This document shows positions 31,924 to 42,951 of a stretch of 64,000 nucleotides of DNA, piece by piece (positions within the stretch are counted from its first letter, which is position 1; every line of letters begins with the position of its first letter). The position numbers were made by a program, and so were the translations under genes. The notes below the pieces were generated by a model. The model worked only from the letters and a program-made list of their open reading frames with translations, made no database searches and was not told the origin of the DNA. This DNA is from Undaria pinnatifida. Lineage: Eukaryota; Sar; Phaeophyceae; Laminariales; Alariaceae. The stretch spans positions 19,363,318 through 19,427,317 of the forward strand of contig JABAKD010000009.1 of assembly GCA_012845835.1 (NCBI GenBank), given 5' to 3'.

Positions 31924-32470
31924 TCACTGTACACAGATGTCCTTGAATCTGCGGTCGGAATTCATCTTGCCCATCGTTTTGAGCTCAGAGCGCGCGAGCG
32001 TCTTTTCCATAAGGTAGGACTCCGGATCTTCTCCTTGTTCCATGTTGGAGTTGACGAGCTTGTCCTTTTTTGCCCGGATCACTTCGTCAGTGACCTTCTT
32101 ATACTTCGAGACAAGCTCTTGTAGGGCCTCTTGTCCGTCACCGGTCGTCCCAATCTCACCCTCGTGCTTGGGTACAAGTAGAGATGCTGGTTTCTCCGTT
32201 AGTAGAAAAAGCATGGCGTACAGATCTTGATTTGCCCTTTCATAAGCTGCGATTTTCTTGTGCGAGTGCTGGTGAAGATCCCGTACCGGCCGTCGCTTCG
32301 GTCGGTCGAGGATGCCCTTCAATGGAGTTAGCGATATCGCGTCTGGATACTCCAATTGCAACCGCCAATCGTTTATACCAATCTCGAAAATCGGTTGGGC
32401 CCATCGAATGTCGTTAGTTCTTTAATGGCATTGGCGAGTGAGGTGCTGCTGTTGGATTCCCTCATGATGA
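31924..32470 (-). pseudogene. gag: gag helical domain, element E
   Basis: An ATG near 32466 (minus) begins MRESNSSTSLANAIKELTTF, a usual copia gag start, followed by a frame change. The longer frame (32361-31924) reads AAYERANQDLYAMLFLLTEK, EALQELVSKYKKVTDEVIRA and DPESYLMEKTLARSELKTMG, alpha-helix-rich as in UBN2-type gag. There is no similarity to gag of A, B, C or D, so E is a separate family. Confidence 0.7.
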
Positions 32471-32499
32471 TGATGAGTAGGTACCAGGTAGCAGTTCAC

Positions 32500-33660
32500 T
32501 CAGATGTCTTCTTTGATGCCGATACTTGTACAGTAGTGTAGTAATACCAGTAATCCCGCCGCACGGATGATTCGAGCTGCTGTATTTAACAGCCGTTGCA
32601 AGTGCAGTAGCGGTGTCTGTTTAGAAATCGAAGGCGTTATGGAGATTTCCGAAAAAAATCGAATATTGAACCCGGACGATCCCAAACCGCAACACTGGGG
32701 GTTATAAATCCTGCGAAGGGGGCTCTTTGGTTGAAGTTTATCCTTAATCCTGCAAGCAGCAAGCCCGATGTCATTGCCTCACACACCCCACCCGCCCCAC
32801 ACAACGATATAACTTCCCCCTCCAAACGCTCTACATCAATCACCACCCAGCCCTGCAGGGCACTGACACGAGGTAGATGCGGCTGTGCCACCATAGCCAC
32901 GCCGGGAGGGCCCTCTCTCGGCTGTGCTGTGGTGGGCTACTACTGCTACAACTACTACAGCTGCTGCTGTGTCTTCTCCGCGTTTGTCGCCATACACGTC
33001 CGTGTTCTCGTCTTTGGTTGTATGTCGCCGCCCGCCCGCCCTTGTTTTACTCATCATGTATGTGTCTCGCGTTTTCCGTTACAGTCGTGCGCAGCCGCGT
33101 CCTAGCGGCAGATGGCAACCACGTGTGAAAGACTGCCGGACAGCAGCACGGGTGAAGTTCTGTGAGGGGGCGCGCACGTGCGTGCGCACACGGTGGTACT
33201 ACTCCAATGCATCTCGAGGATTGCCCACACAAAATGAATGCCGTCTGTCCCCCAGTTTTTTTCAAGACACAACAGCCCGATCTACGAAGAAGGCGCATTG
33301 ATTTCTGCTGTGTTATGCGAGAATGTTGCCCGAAATTGCCATCAAGAACTTTACCAGAAAATTCGTGGCGGACATACTTTATAGTGATGGGAAAAAAAAG
33401 TTTCCCAATTACATCGCAGGCATTGTTTCTATCGGACCTGGAAGGCGTTACACACTCTCGATTTACTCTACAACCACCCCCGTTATATGTCATCCAAAAA
33501 TACAACAGTACGGATCTGGATGCTGTTGGGTGCGGGTTGCTCGCTTGCACTAGCCGCCTTGTTGATAAGAGTCTCCTATAAAAGACAGCTACTCTACTGC
33601 CGGGAGTGCGCTTAATACAGCTTGTCGCTTGGAGTTTGACGAGTCCTTTCTGGGAAGTTA
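32500..33660. other. no recognised feature
   Basis: No domain recognised. The longest frame (33703-33047 minus) lacks any motif. If E's 5' LTR is at 34.4 kb, this would be an unusually long leader. Confidence 0.35.
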
Positions 33661-33661
33661 C

Positions 33662-33812
33662 GCCTTTGGCCCGCACTCTCAACGAGAGGTGCGTTGGGCT
33701 CAAATTTTGGTCGGTCTATCACGATGATCACACGTAAAGCCTTTGGCCCGCACTCAACGAGAGGTGCGGTGGGCTCGAATTTTGGTCGGTCTATCGCGAT
33801 GATCACACGTGA
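33662..33812. repeat. two ~75-bp tandem copies
   Basis: GCCTTTGGCCCGCACT starts both copies (about 33662 and 33738). They share GAGAGGTGCG, TTTTGGTCGGTCTATC and GATGATCACACGT, and differ by a short deletion. Confidence 0.85.
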
Positions 33813-34362
33813 AGTCCTTGAACTAGAGGTCAGAGCTCTATTAACGGACAGTAGCTTGTACTGTCGATAGTTGCCTCTGTACCGGTGTTGCTCAGAATGA
33901 CTCGCTTATTTGGAGTCGACGCAACATTCAGCAGATGTTTACTCGAGCATATCGAGGTTTTGTTTTGGGTTCCTTGGCGATACAACATAGGTCCCTCCCG
34001 TGTGCGTGGATGCTTGATTTGGTACAACCTGTGATGTGGTGGCGTTCTATACTTTTGGGTACCTCGATCACAGCTCTGGGATCAATTGCTCTGATTGAGT
34101 GCGTAGGGTCCTCTAGATATGCTCACTCACTCACCGCGCGTTTCTAACGAAGTACTCGTAGTCCTCCGTCTGATGCTTCTCGTCGTACAAGTAGAGATTT
34201 AGAAGATGAAGCTGCCGTAAGCAGCAGTAGATTTCTTGATCAGCCGTCCTCAGAGGTGATGATCGTGAATCCGTGCTGCCGCTCTCCTCATTTACGCGTG
34301 CGAGGGTTGAAACCTGTTGGTTGTCCTCATGAGCATGACGGTTGTGATCCATCTTGTAAACC

Positions 34363-35025
34363 TTTAAAACCCTCCTATATATGAGATGGCATGCGGCGTG
34401 TATCAGCTCTTAGCTGATGTACGCTCGTAGGCTCGCTTTTGGATGACCCGGTTAAGACACAGCCTATATATATGATTTGAGGCAAACGAAGGCCACGGTT
34501 AGGTGAGCCTGTAAGAGCAGAGAGCTCCTTCAGCAAAATAGATGTTGTTCGGCGACCCCAAGCCGATATTATGTTGATAGATGATTAATTTTCTGCTCGC
34601 AGGAGGACCGAACAGGAGAGGGGGGTGAGAGCTGATGGCGAGCAAAAAAAGAGTGAGCACATGTGGGCGATGCTCCTGTGCGTCGCTCGCAGCTCAAAGA
34701 CAATGACCCTCAAAATCCGTTGCACACAAAACGAAAAGGACCCTTTAAATGGACCCTCCAACAACGGTAATAACCGATATAATTCCAGGGTACGAAAAAA
34801 AAAACTAAAAACAAGCTATGACCCCAAGAAGCGAAATACCCCAATACGAGATCCTACAGCCTTGTTGTTTAACAACGCGTGTCTCAGGGTATGTGATCAT
34901 ATGACCCTACGTAGCCTATCTTCTTACTTCAGCAACAACTCGTGTCTTAAATATCTTGTTACCGGTTCCAAGAGAGATACCGAAGACTGTCATGTCCCAC
35001 TCAACGTGTACCAGTACTTACTACA
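34363..35025. repeat. LTR-like dispersed repeat, copy 2
   Basis: This is a direct repeat of 22035-22661, ending CTTACTACA. It has insertions of about 15 and 30 bp around 34570-34630 relative to copy 1. The first bases (TAAAACCCTCC) lack the TG start seen in copy 1. Confidence 0.7.
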
Positions 35026-35035
35026 TATAGCAAAA

Positions 35036-35500
35036 CCCTACATCTATGCGACCTAAAGCCCTCCCCCCCCCCCCCCCCCCTCCCCCACAAGAAGGATTTA
35101 TAGTTTCCACGCACAAATTGACCTGCCCCACCTGTCCCTCCCCCCATTCCCCCCCTCCCGCCCCCCGTTTGATCAAAATCAGGCCCCCACGTCCTTCAAA
35201 ACTCCGCCCTCGCCTCACCGGTCATTCGACTTACAGGGTTCACTTGATAAACTGATGCTTTTCCTTCCACAGCTGTCAGATTTTGTCCCCCTCAGAAACG
35301 GGTTTTATAGTTTCCGCGCACAGACTGCCTAACATCACCCTGTTGACCCTGATAGCTACATTGTAGTTGCAAGGGGAGTCGCCGACCTATATCCTTAATG
35401 AGGACACACAACCCGTAACACGTGCGATCGGAGTATCACACACAGCTTGCAAAGATGAGTTTCGACAAAATCTTCGATCTCACAGCTGGATTGTATTTTT
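35036..35500. repeat. inverted copy of the 8.3-8.9 kb repeat
   Basis: The reverse complement matches about 8340-8890: poly-C tract (35057-35085), CCTTCAAAACTCCGCCC, GTTGACCCTGATAGCTACA and GATGAGTTTCGACAAAATC. Only one arm of the foldback is present. Confidence 0.75.
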
Positions 35501-35517
35501 GATTTTATAATATACCG

Positions 35518-35885
35518 GGCAATCTGTCTTTACTGCCGGGGGCGTTCTGGGCGGGTTCCGAGGACGCCATGAAATCAAATTAAACGGACCTAACGCCTCC
35601 CACAGCTCTCGGAAAGCGAGCGGTTTCAGGCGGATGACAAACTCTCGTGCGGGCCGCGAGATGGCGTCTGTGATGCCGTTGTCGGCGGTCGGGACCCACT
35701 TTAACGTCAGCATGAAGCCAACTCGACCTGCAGTGTAAACAGCTGAACTAGCAGCCCGTGCGTGATGGGGTAATTTGCGCGTCCCTTTCGGAACGCGCCC
35801 ACAACCGGCTCGTTACCCACGTCGACGCTGTCCGGCGTCGCCGTAGCCCTGGTGGCGGGGCGAGGCATGATACAATCAATCCTCT
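35518..35885 (-). pseudogene. pol: DIRS-type RNase H fragment
   Basis: Minus-strand translation reads NEPVVGAFRKGRANYPITHG (about 35845-35785), then with a shift MLTLKWVPTADNGITDAISR and EFVIRLKPLAFRELWEALGP. After one more base shift comes DFMASSEPAQNAP. The KWVPTADNGxADAxSRP segment and the DxMAS signature just after RNase H are typical of DIRS-like tyrosine-recombinase retrotransposons. No recombinase or RT palm is adjacent, so this is an isolated fragment. Confidence 0.6.
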
Positions 35886-36213
35886 GTATGCTTTCCGGTG
35901 CCTACCCTGTTCTTCGCTTTGCCGCTCGTCCCAGACAAATTATCGAGGTAGCGATATCCTAGTCCAGACAACCTCACCAAACCACTGGCACCACCCTTTT
36001 GTCCCAACGCTTGTTTCCCGCTGATTGGTTGCCGACTCCGTGCCAGTATGTTAAAATGTTTCTGTACGCTACAAGGACCCCTGATGCACGCCTACTACAA
36101 GAGGGTAAAAGGAGCGTATAAGACGCACATTTTGAGTATATTTACGCATTATTTACGCATATAATGTCCAATTTTTGGTGGCCTAAATGTACCCCTGGTA
36201 CAGACCCCCCGTT

Positions 36214-36660
36214 TGTATACGCTCGCTGTATGGCGTGTTCTGTGTAACCACACGGCATGGCCCTATGAAGTAAGTGGGGAGAGCACAATATATAATATAC
36301 AGAGCTGGACCTGGTTATCGCGGATTCTCGATCACACACCCACACGGAAGAAGCTCAGTACCTGTCGTCAAAGGCTCCACACACATAAAGCACACAACGG
36401 TGAGCCGTACCTGTCGTCACGCTCCACCCTCTCATATGTACAGACAGTATCTTGTTATCAAAGCCCGAGTCGTATCTTCATTGTCATCACGACTGCCTCT
36501 CGGAGAGGAAGCCCTACACACGTTGAGGCATATATCAAATAATGCCTCGTCAGATAATACAACCCCCCCCCGAGTATTCGCAGACCAGAACAACAGCATA
36601 CCACAAACAGCCCCCCTATTCGTGGCGCGATACGATAGGTCCCGAATAAATTATCACCAA
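36214..36660 (-). repeat. 3' LTR of element B
   Basis: It shares GTAAGTGGGGAGAGCACAAT, CACACCCACACGGAAGAAGC and CTCATATGTACAGACAGTAT with 41795-42250. Clear identity covers about 36230-36600. The part beyond 36600 matches element A's LTR better than B's own other LTR. Confidence 0.82.
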
Positions 36661-36790
36661 TTGCCAGGTAAAACGGCAAATCCCAAATTCCATAATAAAT
36701 AAGTGCCAAGGTGAGACGACAAGCCCAAATTCCCATCCTTCATCTTTGCCAAGGTAAAAAGGCAATCCCATATTCCATCATCAATAACTG
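36660..36790. repeat. ~44-bp imperfect tandem repeat
   Basis: Three units of the form GCCAAGGTAAAACGGCAATC...AAATTCCA occur near 36662, 36706 and 36749, with a degenerate fourth near 36964. Similar sequence is present in A (reverse orientation) at 5625-5700. Confidence 0.6.
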
Positions 36791-37108
36791 CGAAGGAAGA
36801 TAAATCGGCAGTCTGAATACCAATAGTGTTACTAGGAGATCATACGCTTAGGCCATCTCCCAACTCAAGCTTGTGCAGTGAAACGTCGTTACAACCGATG
36901 TCCTCTTTCACTGTTGAGCTTGTCAACACAATTGAATGAATATGAATGTATCAAATTAAGAATTGCCCGGATAAAACGGCAATCTCAATACCAAGTTGTC
37001 TCAATATCAGGTTCAGCATTAATCTCCCATGTAAGATAAGACAGTAACTACGGGAAGGGAAAATCCAAAAAGCAAGAATCTGTTGGGAAAACCTTCAACC
37101 AGAACGAC

Positions 37109-37380
37109 TAACGAGTCATCCCACGGTATGGGTTGCAGTTGTTGGATTAACTGATAATGTACCTGTCCGATGGAGCTCCTCAACTGAGGAACTACTGGTT
37201 AGTCATTGATCAAGTAATTTTACGAGTGTATATTTGTGTTAGGACTAGAGGGCATAGAAGCTTGGTCTGGTTGCGCGAACGAATGCCTTCGAAGTCATGT
37301 TTGGGGTGGGTGATGATGATGTTGATGATGTTGATATCCAGCTAGCTCCTCATGTTAGGAGCTCTGAGAAACTTCTTAGA
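37109..37380. repeat. dispersed repeat shared with 45.2 kb
   Basis: It shares GAGTCATCCCACGGTA, GGCATAGAAGCTTGGTC and GCGAACGAATGCCTTCGAA with 45212-45460 in the same orientation. It lies in the 3' non-coding part of element B. Inverted motifs (GAGCTCCTCA and its complement) lie inside. Confidence 0.7.
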
Positions 37381-37848
37381 ATCTGCTTCACCCCTACCGT
37401 GGGATGGGTCTAACACCGTATTCACATAATGGATATCGTACCGCCCGGTAACATTGGCCCCCCTGCTGTGCATTCTGGACGAGCAGAACAACAGAACGTG
37501 CATGATATAGCGCATCTCAAATCGAACTGTAACAGTCCCCCTGCTATTAAAAAAGTGTTCGTCACGAGAGCATACAAAAGCTAACAACCTATTGCAGCTT
37601 AATTTAAAAACACTATGGATACTAGTAGTTTGGGTCCCCTGTATGCTGTGCATACTTAACCAATAGCCAACGTGTACGGCACGATTCGTCGAGATCATCG
37701 GCATATCTTACTGGCGGGTTAACCTTACTCGACGCATAATAAGTACATCCCAATACTTTCTCCAATTCCCCTAAAAATAACTATTCTCCGTTTCAATCAC
37801 CCAATACCCCAGTACCGGGGAAAATATTAAAACAACTAAATAAAGAAA

Positions 37849-39220
37849 TCACCACAAATTCATCGCAAAGTTGCGGTGAAAAGGATTCGCCTCCTTGTGC
37901 AGAGGCTTGGTGAGAAAATCAGCATGCTGCAGTGCCGACGATGCGTGGACAACCTCGAACTCCCTGTTTGCAACACGCTCCCGAAGGAAGTGATGAGGGA
38001 CATCAATGTGCTTGCTGTTAGGAGTGGTCACGGGTTTTTTCCCAAAATGAATCGCCCTCTGCTTATCTTCCTTCACCGTGGTACACCCAACATCGCGGTC
38101 CTGCAAAATAAAACTCGAGAGTTGCGCATGAAAATCGTCTCGAGAAAACGCGTGGCCATCGCCACATACTTTGCCTCCGTAGACGAAAGCGTAATGGATT
38201 TGTGCATTAGAACGATACGCAGGCACCAGCGCATATGATAGCTTCACCAGAGACAGACGTTCGGTTATTGGCGTCGTGCGCATAGTCCGCGATCACGTAT
38301 AACTCCAGCTGAACTCCATTACCCACACCCCGCTGAAACGTGATGCCGTAAGTACTCGTCGGTTTGATGTACATCACGATGTGCAACGCTGCCTGCCAAT
38401 GCTACAACTTTGGCGCCGCAGAGTATCTTGTCACCGCTCGGACCGCGTTAAGGGTGTCTGGGCGGGTCTGGTTCGCCAACCACATCAATGCCCTGCCAAC
38501 GACCAAAAAGGCTCATCAACGTCTCGTTCATCGTGGTCAAACAGCTCAAGATTTTGTTCAACCACCGCAGGGATGCCCTTGCCGCGAGTGACACCAAACT
38601 TCGCTACGGTGATTTCAGCGAAAACCTGCTGTGATATCGTCAACGTCCCTGCATCCCAGTCTCGAGAAAATCGGCGACTTGCGTACCACCGCAACTCCCC
38701 CAGGTTGTTTGATAGGAACGAACTGGTTTAGGTCCTCATAAAACTTGACACATCTATTCTTAAGCCCCATCGCAAATATGTCATCAACATGCACTACTAC
38801 TACGATAGAAACGGGTCCCGCTTCCACCAAACTCATAACACATGCATCAGCCTCACACTGCTCAAAACTGACGCCCCTCGTGCCGCGCACCAAGTGATGG
38901 TACCATTGCCGCGACAACTGTTTTAAGCCATACAGGTTGCGGCACAACTTAAACAGCTTACCGGATATCGACCCGCACTCCTTGGGGAGGCGCATGTATA
39001 CATCGTCGCTTAGCTCTGACTGGACAAGCGCCTGCTCGGCATCAAAATGGCATAAATTCAACCCCGACTCGCACGCGATGGCAACCAGCAGACGGATACT
39101 CGCAACTGATGGGCACCGGGAATAAGGTTCGAAATAGTCAACGCCTGCGCACTGACCAAAACCTCGCGCTACTAGCCTGGCCTTTGCCCGCACTACTCTA
39201 CCAAATTCGTTGGCGGCTAA
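37849..39220 (-). pseudogene. pol: reverse transcriptase and RNase H, element B
   Basis: Minus-strand translation from about 39210 reads VVRAKARLVARGFGQCAGVD, RLLVAIACESGLNLCHFDAE, LSDDVYMRLPKECG, NLYGLKQLSRQWYHHLVRGT and SIVVVVHVDDIFAMG (catalytic HVDD). The RT body is nearly whole, unlike in A. Frame changes near 38700 and 38480 follow. RNase H then gives LTISQQVFAEITVAKFG and DEPFWSLAGH, and the end reads NSKHIDVPHHFLRERVANRE and HADFLTKPLHKEA, stopping at 37849. The middle of RNase H has stops. Confidence 0.78.
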
Positions 39221-39332
39221 GGGGGGTCGGCGGCTAAGGGGGGATCTGTCAGATTCCTTGCACCGAACATCGCGGTCCTTGCACCAAACATACATATTTG
39301 GCAACATACAAGAACGCCTCCCCTTTGGCATA

Positions 39333-39961
39333 CTACTTACGCTTCCGCTCCACCCACCCGTTGCGCTTCTGGCCGTCGACGGACGTGAACTCACAGAGGA
39401 TGTTGTTGTCGACCATCAGCCTTCGTAACTCGGTGCTAGTGAATTCGGAGGCGTTGTCTGTGCGAAGGCATTCCGGCTGCCCGTAGGCATTTACGGCCGC
39501 CAGGAAAGTGCGGAAACCGAGTGTGACGGTGGCCGCGCTCTTGTCCGGCAGAAATACTGGCCAGCCCATGTTGGTGGCGTCGTCGACGATCATCAAACAT
39601 ACCGTGCGCCGCCTATTGACGTCGGCATAGGACCTGCGAGGTCGGCGTACAGGCGCTGCATCCGCTTCTTAGCACGGCACGACATGGATTTGGCGACGGC
39701 TTCGCGGATCTCTTTTCCCTCCGCGTACCCGTCGCAATACCCCAAACGACCCGTCACCTTGATGCCCATTTGACGAGCAGTCTCGCGTAAAACGGTATCG
39801 TGGGCCTGACCAAGGGAAGAGTGCAAGTCGTTGACGTCTATCCTTATCTGCCTACCAGGCCCAAACACTGCAGCAGCAAGTGCAGGGGGGTTTCTTGTGT
39901 CTTGCAACTCGGCCTCAAGGAAAAATTCCGGACTTCTCTTTGCGGAAAAACACGTGTCCAT
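39333..39961 (-). pseudogene. pol: GAG-pre-integrase and integrase core, element B
   Basis: The frame 39961-39593 reads SLGQAHDTVLRETARQMGIK and GYCDGYAEGKEIRE (second zinc Cys changed to Tyr). It then reads YADLAGPMPTSIGGARY with the first catalytic Asp kept. After a shift: MIVDDATNMGWPVFLPDKSA, CLRTDNASEFTSTELRR and RNGWVERKRK, so the D-D-E triad is present. The frame stops right after VERK. The next recognisable domain is RT, so the integrase C-terminus and linker (about 200 residues in A) are deleted. Confidence 0.78.
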
Positions 39962-40007
39962 CGAGCATGTGCGCCCCTTCGTGATCTAGGGAAATGACGT
40001 GCTCCTC

Positions 40008-40265
40008 TTAGATCACGTTAAATGAGCAAAGGTCGAAAGATACCCCAGGCACAAACACCACACTCCTCAAGATCACTTCTACGTCCTCAGCACAATGCAT
40101 CACTACATCAGCGCAACCGAAAACCTCTACTTCCACCTTATGTCGGTCACCAATGATCAAGTACTTCTCGTCGAGGGTATGGGGATCTCTTGTTGCAAAG
40201 GAGAGGAAAATCACCAGTGCAATGAATTGAAGCAGCACTATCTTCAACCAGAATCTTACTCCCGG
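40008..40265 (-). pseudogene. pol: aspartic protease, element B
   Basis: ILVEDSAASIHCTGDFPLLC (about 40247-40190) has the same DSAAS active-site motif as A. A second frame continues with TLDEKYLIIGDRHKVEVEVF, GCADVVMHCAEDVEVILRSV and FVPGVSFDLCSFNVI, the remaining strands. One frameshift separates the parts. Confidence 0.68.
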
Positions 40266-40319
40266 CCCTTGTAGGCCTCACTCGACCACCCCCAGCAGAA
40301 AGAGCATGCCACTTCCGGC

Positions 40320-40560
40320 ATTCCGTCCTCCTGCATTCCACCGCCCCCGTCCACGTATGTCTCGCCTCCGCCCATACCACCCCCACCCCATAGTAGTTCG
40401 CCTCCGTCCATACCGCCCCGCCCATAGTGGTTTGCCTCCGCCCACACCGCCCCCGCCCCATCGAGGTTCGCCTCGGCCTACGCCGCCCCCGGCCCATTCC
40501 TGTACGCCTCCGCCCACACCGCCCCCGTCCCATTGCTGTGGGCCTCCCTGCATTTCTATG
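40320..40560 (-). repeat. ~36-bp GC-rich minisatellite, gag-protease linker of B
   Basis: On the minus strand, units with the core ATGGGCCGGGGGCGGCG or close variants recur about every 36 bases. They encode Arg/Gly-rich peptides such as GRGRCGRRRTGMGRGRR. Position and core match 1325-1545 in element A. Confidence 0.75.
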
Positions 40561-40582
40561 CCATCTTGCTGCTGAGGCCAAG

Positions 40583-41742
40583 CTACTGGTGGCGACATGT
40601 TGCTGTAGTGCTCCTGAGGGGGCGGAGGGCCATGCGGGGACGCCACGATAATGTTTTCATGCATACGGGTTCGGTGGGGTAGTACGGTACTGTCTGGCGG
40701 TGTGTTCGTGGGCTGGCTCCACACGTACCGCATGTCCCCGCAAAGGCGTTCGGTGCTCTGCAAATCCCGAACTTATGCCCGAGGGCACCACACCTGTCAC
40801 CCTTGTACACCTCCTCCATCGACGCTGTAGGAGGCGGAGGGGACTCCGGCTGATACCACCCACTTCCGGTGTTGCCAACCCAACCAGTGCCCCTTGGCCT
40901 CTGCTGATACTGGCGCATCTGTTGCTGATGCGAGTAACAGCAGTCTCCATCCCCACGCTGGAACTGTTGCCCACCAGAGTCATTCTGCCGTAGCGGATAA
41001 CACGGTGGGTTTCCCCTTGGCACGAGCGAAGAATAACTTGGAGTCTTCATCCCCCTGCATTGCGATGTTCTCGAACTCTTTCTCCAGATGATCCCCCTCG
41101 GTATGCCCCTGCGGCTGGTACCAGGCCATCTCAGCCTTTCACGCCCCCTCCACCGACCCGGCGGCATGCATTTGTTCCTCCACAGGCTGTCCTTGCATGG
41201 CTTCCATCATAAATTTCCATGCCTTCTCGCACTTTTCAACTCTCTGCTGCCCATGAAGACTTACAGGTCGGTTGCGCTCCTTCATCCCTCCTAAACCTCC
41301 GACTATCTGAATGGGGTTTCTCGTGGGCTCAAGCGCCCCGATCAAACCGCTCATCGTCAAGAAACTTTAACTATTCTTGGCCACAAGTGTAGCTGACAAT
41401 GCCCGTCAAACTTGGGCACTCGCATGCTGATTTGCGACGATAGGAGGAGCGACGGGGAGACCTGGTTGAGGTAACCTTGCTCCGGCACAGGCTGTCCAGT
41501 ACTAGCCTGCTGGATGGAATACGCGCTGCTCCTACCGTAACCTCCTGAACCCCTGCCTCGGCGGCCATCCTCAACGCTCTCTCCGTTGCCAACGTCGCGT
41601 CTCGCTTGGCCAACGTCGCATCTCGCTCATTCAAATTCGCGTCTTGCTCAGCGAACGCCGCAGCCAACACTGCATCTCGCTCAGTCAAATTCATCGACAT
41701 TTGCTCAAGCTGCTGCCGAAGCAGCTCTTTCTCCACATCCAT
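40583..41742 (-). pseudogene. gag: gag polyprotein, element B
   Basis: The ATG at 41742 lies 53 bases inside the LTR edge. It begins MDVEKELLRQQLEQMSMNL, a heptad-rich helix with the internal repeat ERDATLAKRDATLATERALR, likely a coiled coil for Gag assembly. After frame changes come VEKCEKAWKFMMEAMQGQPV, an EKEFENIAMQGDEDSKLFFA-like segment and the knuckle region YKGDRCGALGHKFGIC (first Cys changed to Gly) followed by TCGTCGASPRTHRQ. A's copy keeps the first Cys but loses the second, so the ancestral motif was CxxC. Confidence 0.72.
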
Positions 41743-41794
41743 ACAAGCACCCCTTCAGCGGGCTCTGGAAGCGGAAACCAACTACAATCGTGCT

Positions 41795-42250
41795 TGCATA
41801 CGCTCCCTATGTGAAGTGTTTTGTGTAACCACGCGGCGTGCCCCTATGAAGTAAGTGGGGAGAGCACAATATATAATACACAGAGCTGCACGTGGTTATC
41901 GCGGGTTCTCGATCACACACCCACACGGAAGAAGCTCAGTACCTGTCGTCAAAGGCTCCACACACATAAACCACACAGGGGTGAGCCATACCTGTCGTCA
42001 CGCTCCACCCTCTCATATGTACAGACAGTATCTTGTTATCAAAGCCCGGGCCGCGTATCTTCTATGTCATCACGACTGCCTCTCAAGGAGGAAGCCCTAC
42101 ACACGTAGGCATATACCAAATAATGCCTCGACAGATAATACGATACGAAACCCCCGAATATCTGCAGACCAGTATCGAACAACCGCATACCAGGTACCAC
42201 GAACAACGCCCGCCCATGAGCCGGAAGCCTAAGTATAACCCTGGTACACA
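41795..42250 (-). repeat. 5' LTR of element B
   Basis: This is the partner of 36214-36660. In element orientation the inner edge reads GAGCGTATGCA, followed by AGCACGATTGTAGTTGGTTT, where a primer binding site is expected. I cannot assign it to a tRNA. The outer edge is approximate. Confidence 0.8.
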
Positions 42251-42540
42251 ATACGGTCCATAACATGGTAGCCGATGTATAGCACCCTAGTGCGCAATAG
42301 TTGGGCAGAACTGGTACCGTACGTGCAACTCGCACAGTACCTAGCTTTTCCTTCCACAGTTGGAGAAGCACGACATTGTCTTCTAGTGTTCGGACCCACC
42401 GCAGTACTACATGTTTATATCATCCAATGCATTCCAGCCACAACCGAACCACAGTTCGAACTCGTTTATTCACGCCGCACTGTCGAACCCCTACAGCTCG
42501 CGTATGGGTTGGCCCGCCGTAATCTCACAGAACGAGCGGA

Positions 42541-42951
42541 CTAGCAAGCAACCAAGAATGAAAGTTGTAATTTCCGATCTTCAACCCGGGCGGCCAAGTC
42601 TTCATTCGTCGCCAGCATGATGATTCTGACGGCTCCAATTCCAAACTGTACAGTCCTTGGCACAGCCCTTGTTCCGACAGAACGAAGTTGTCTCCTGGCA
42701 TGTACGGGGGAAGCCAAAGAGTGCGCAGCCACGGAAACCACGACCGACCCGGGTCGAATGAAAAAAGCAATCACCCTGTCACAACCCCAGCCCTTGACCT
42801 GACGCACTTGATGACTCGTTGGAACAGCCCTACCCGTCCGCGATCTAAATAGCTCAGTGACCCAAGTCACTATCGGAGTTTCACTATCGAAAGCATAGAC
42901 GGCCATGAACGCGGAGTAGGAGCCGCATCGCTTGCAAAATTCCAATGCCAC
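42541..42951 (-). CDS. hypothetical ORF, weak
   Basis: A frame of 136 codons, opened by GTG rather than ATG, reads FCKRCGSYSAFMAVYAFDSE and TPIVTWVTELFRSRTGRAVP. The composition looks protein-like, but I recognise no family. There is no neighbouring gene. It may be a piece of an unrecognised element or chance. Confidence 0.2.
   Translation of the reverse strand: MALEFCKRCGSYSAFMAVYAFDSETPIVTWVTELFRSRTGRAVPTSHQVRQVKGWGCDRVIAFFIRPGSVVVSVAAHSLASPVHARRQLRSVGTRAVPRTVQFGIGAVRIIMLATNEDLAARVEDRKLQLSFLVAC

Larger units (their letters stand above)
29376..32480 (-). mobile_element. element E: gag-protease retroelement remnant
   Basis: Minus-strand order is gag, zinc knuckle, protease, then an unassigned coding-like region. 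No integrase, RT or RNase H motif was found between 29.4 and 30.9 kb. The LTR-like direct repeats at 22035-22661 and 34363-35025 surround it, with element C inserted in between. Whether they are E's LTRs is an inference. Confidence 0.55.
36214..42250 (-). mobile_element. Ty1/copia element B (same family as A)
   Basis: Direct LTR copies at ~36214-36660 and ~41795-42250 bound minus-strand gag-pol remnants. Gag, protease, integrase core, RT and RNase H all match element A. The integrase C-terminus and linker are deleted. No target duplication was established because the outer LTR boundaries are diffuse. Confidence 0.82.

Noticed and set aside
33047-33703. 218-codon minus-strand ORF
   Set aside because: No motif, no homologous copy in the window and composition like surrounding non-coding DNA.
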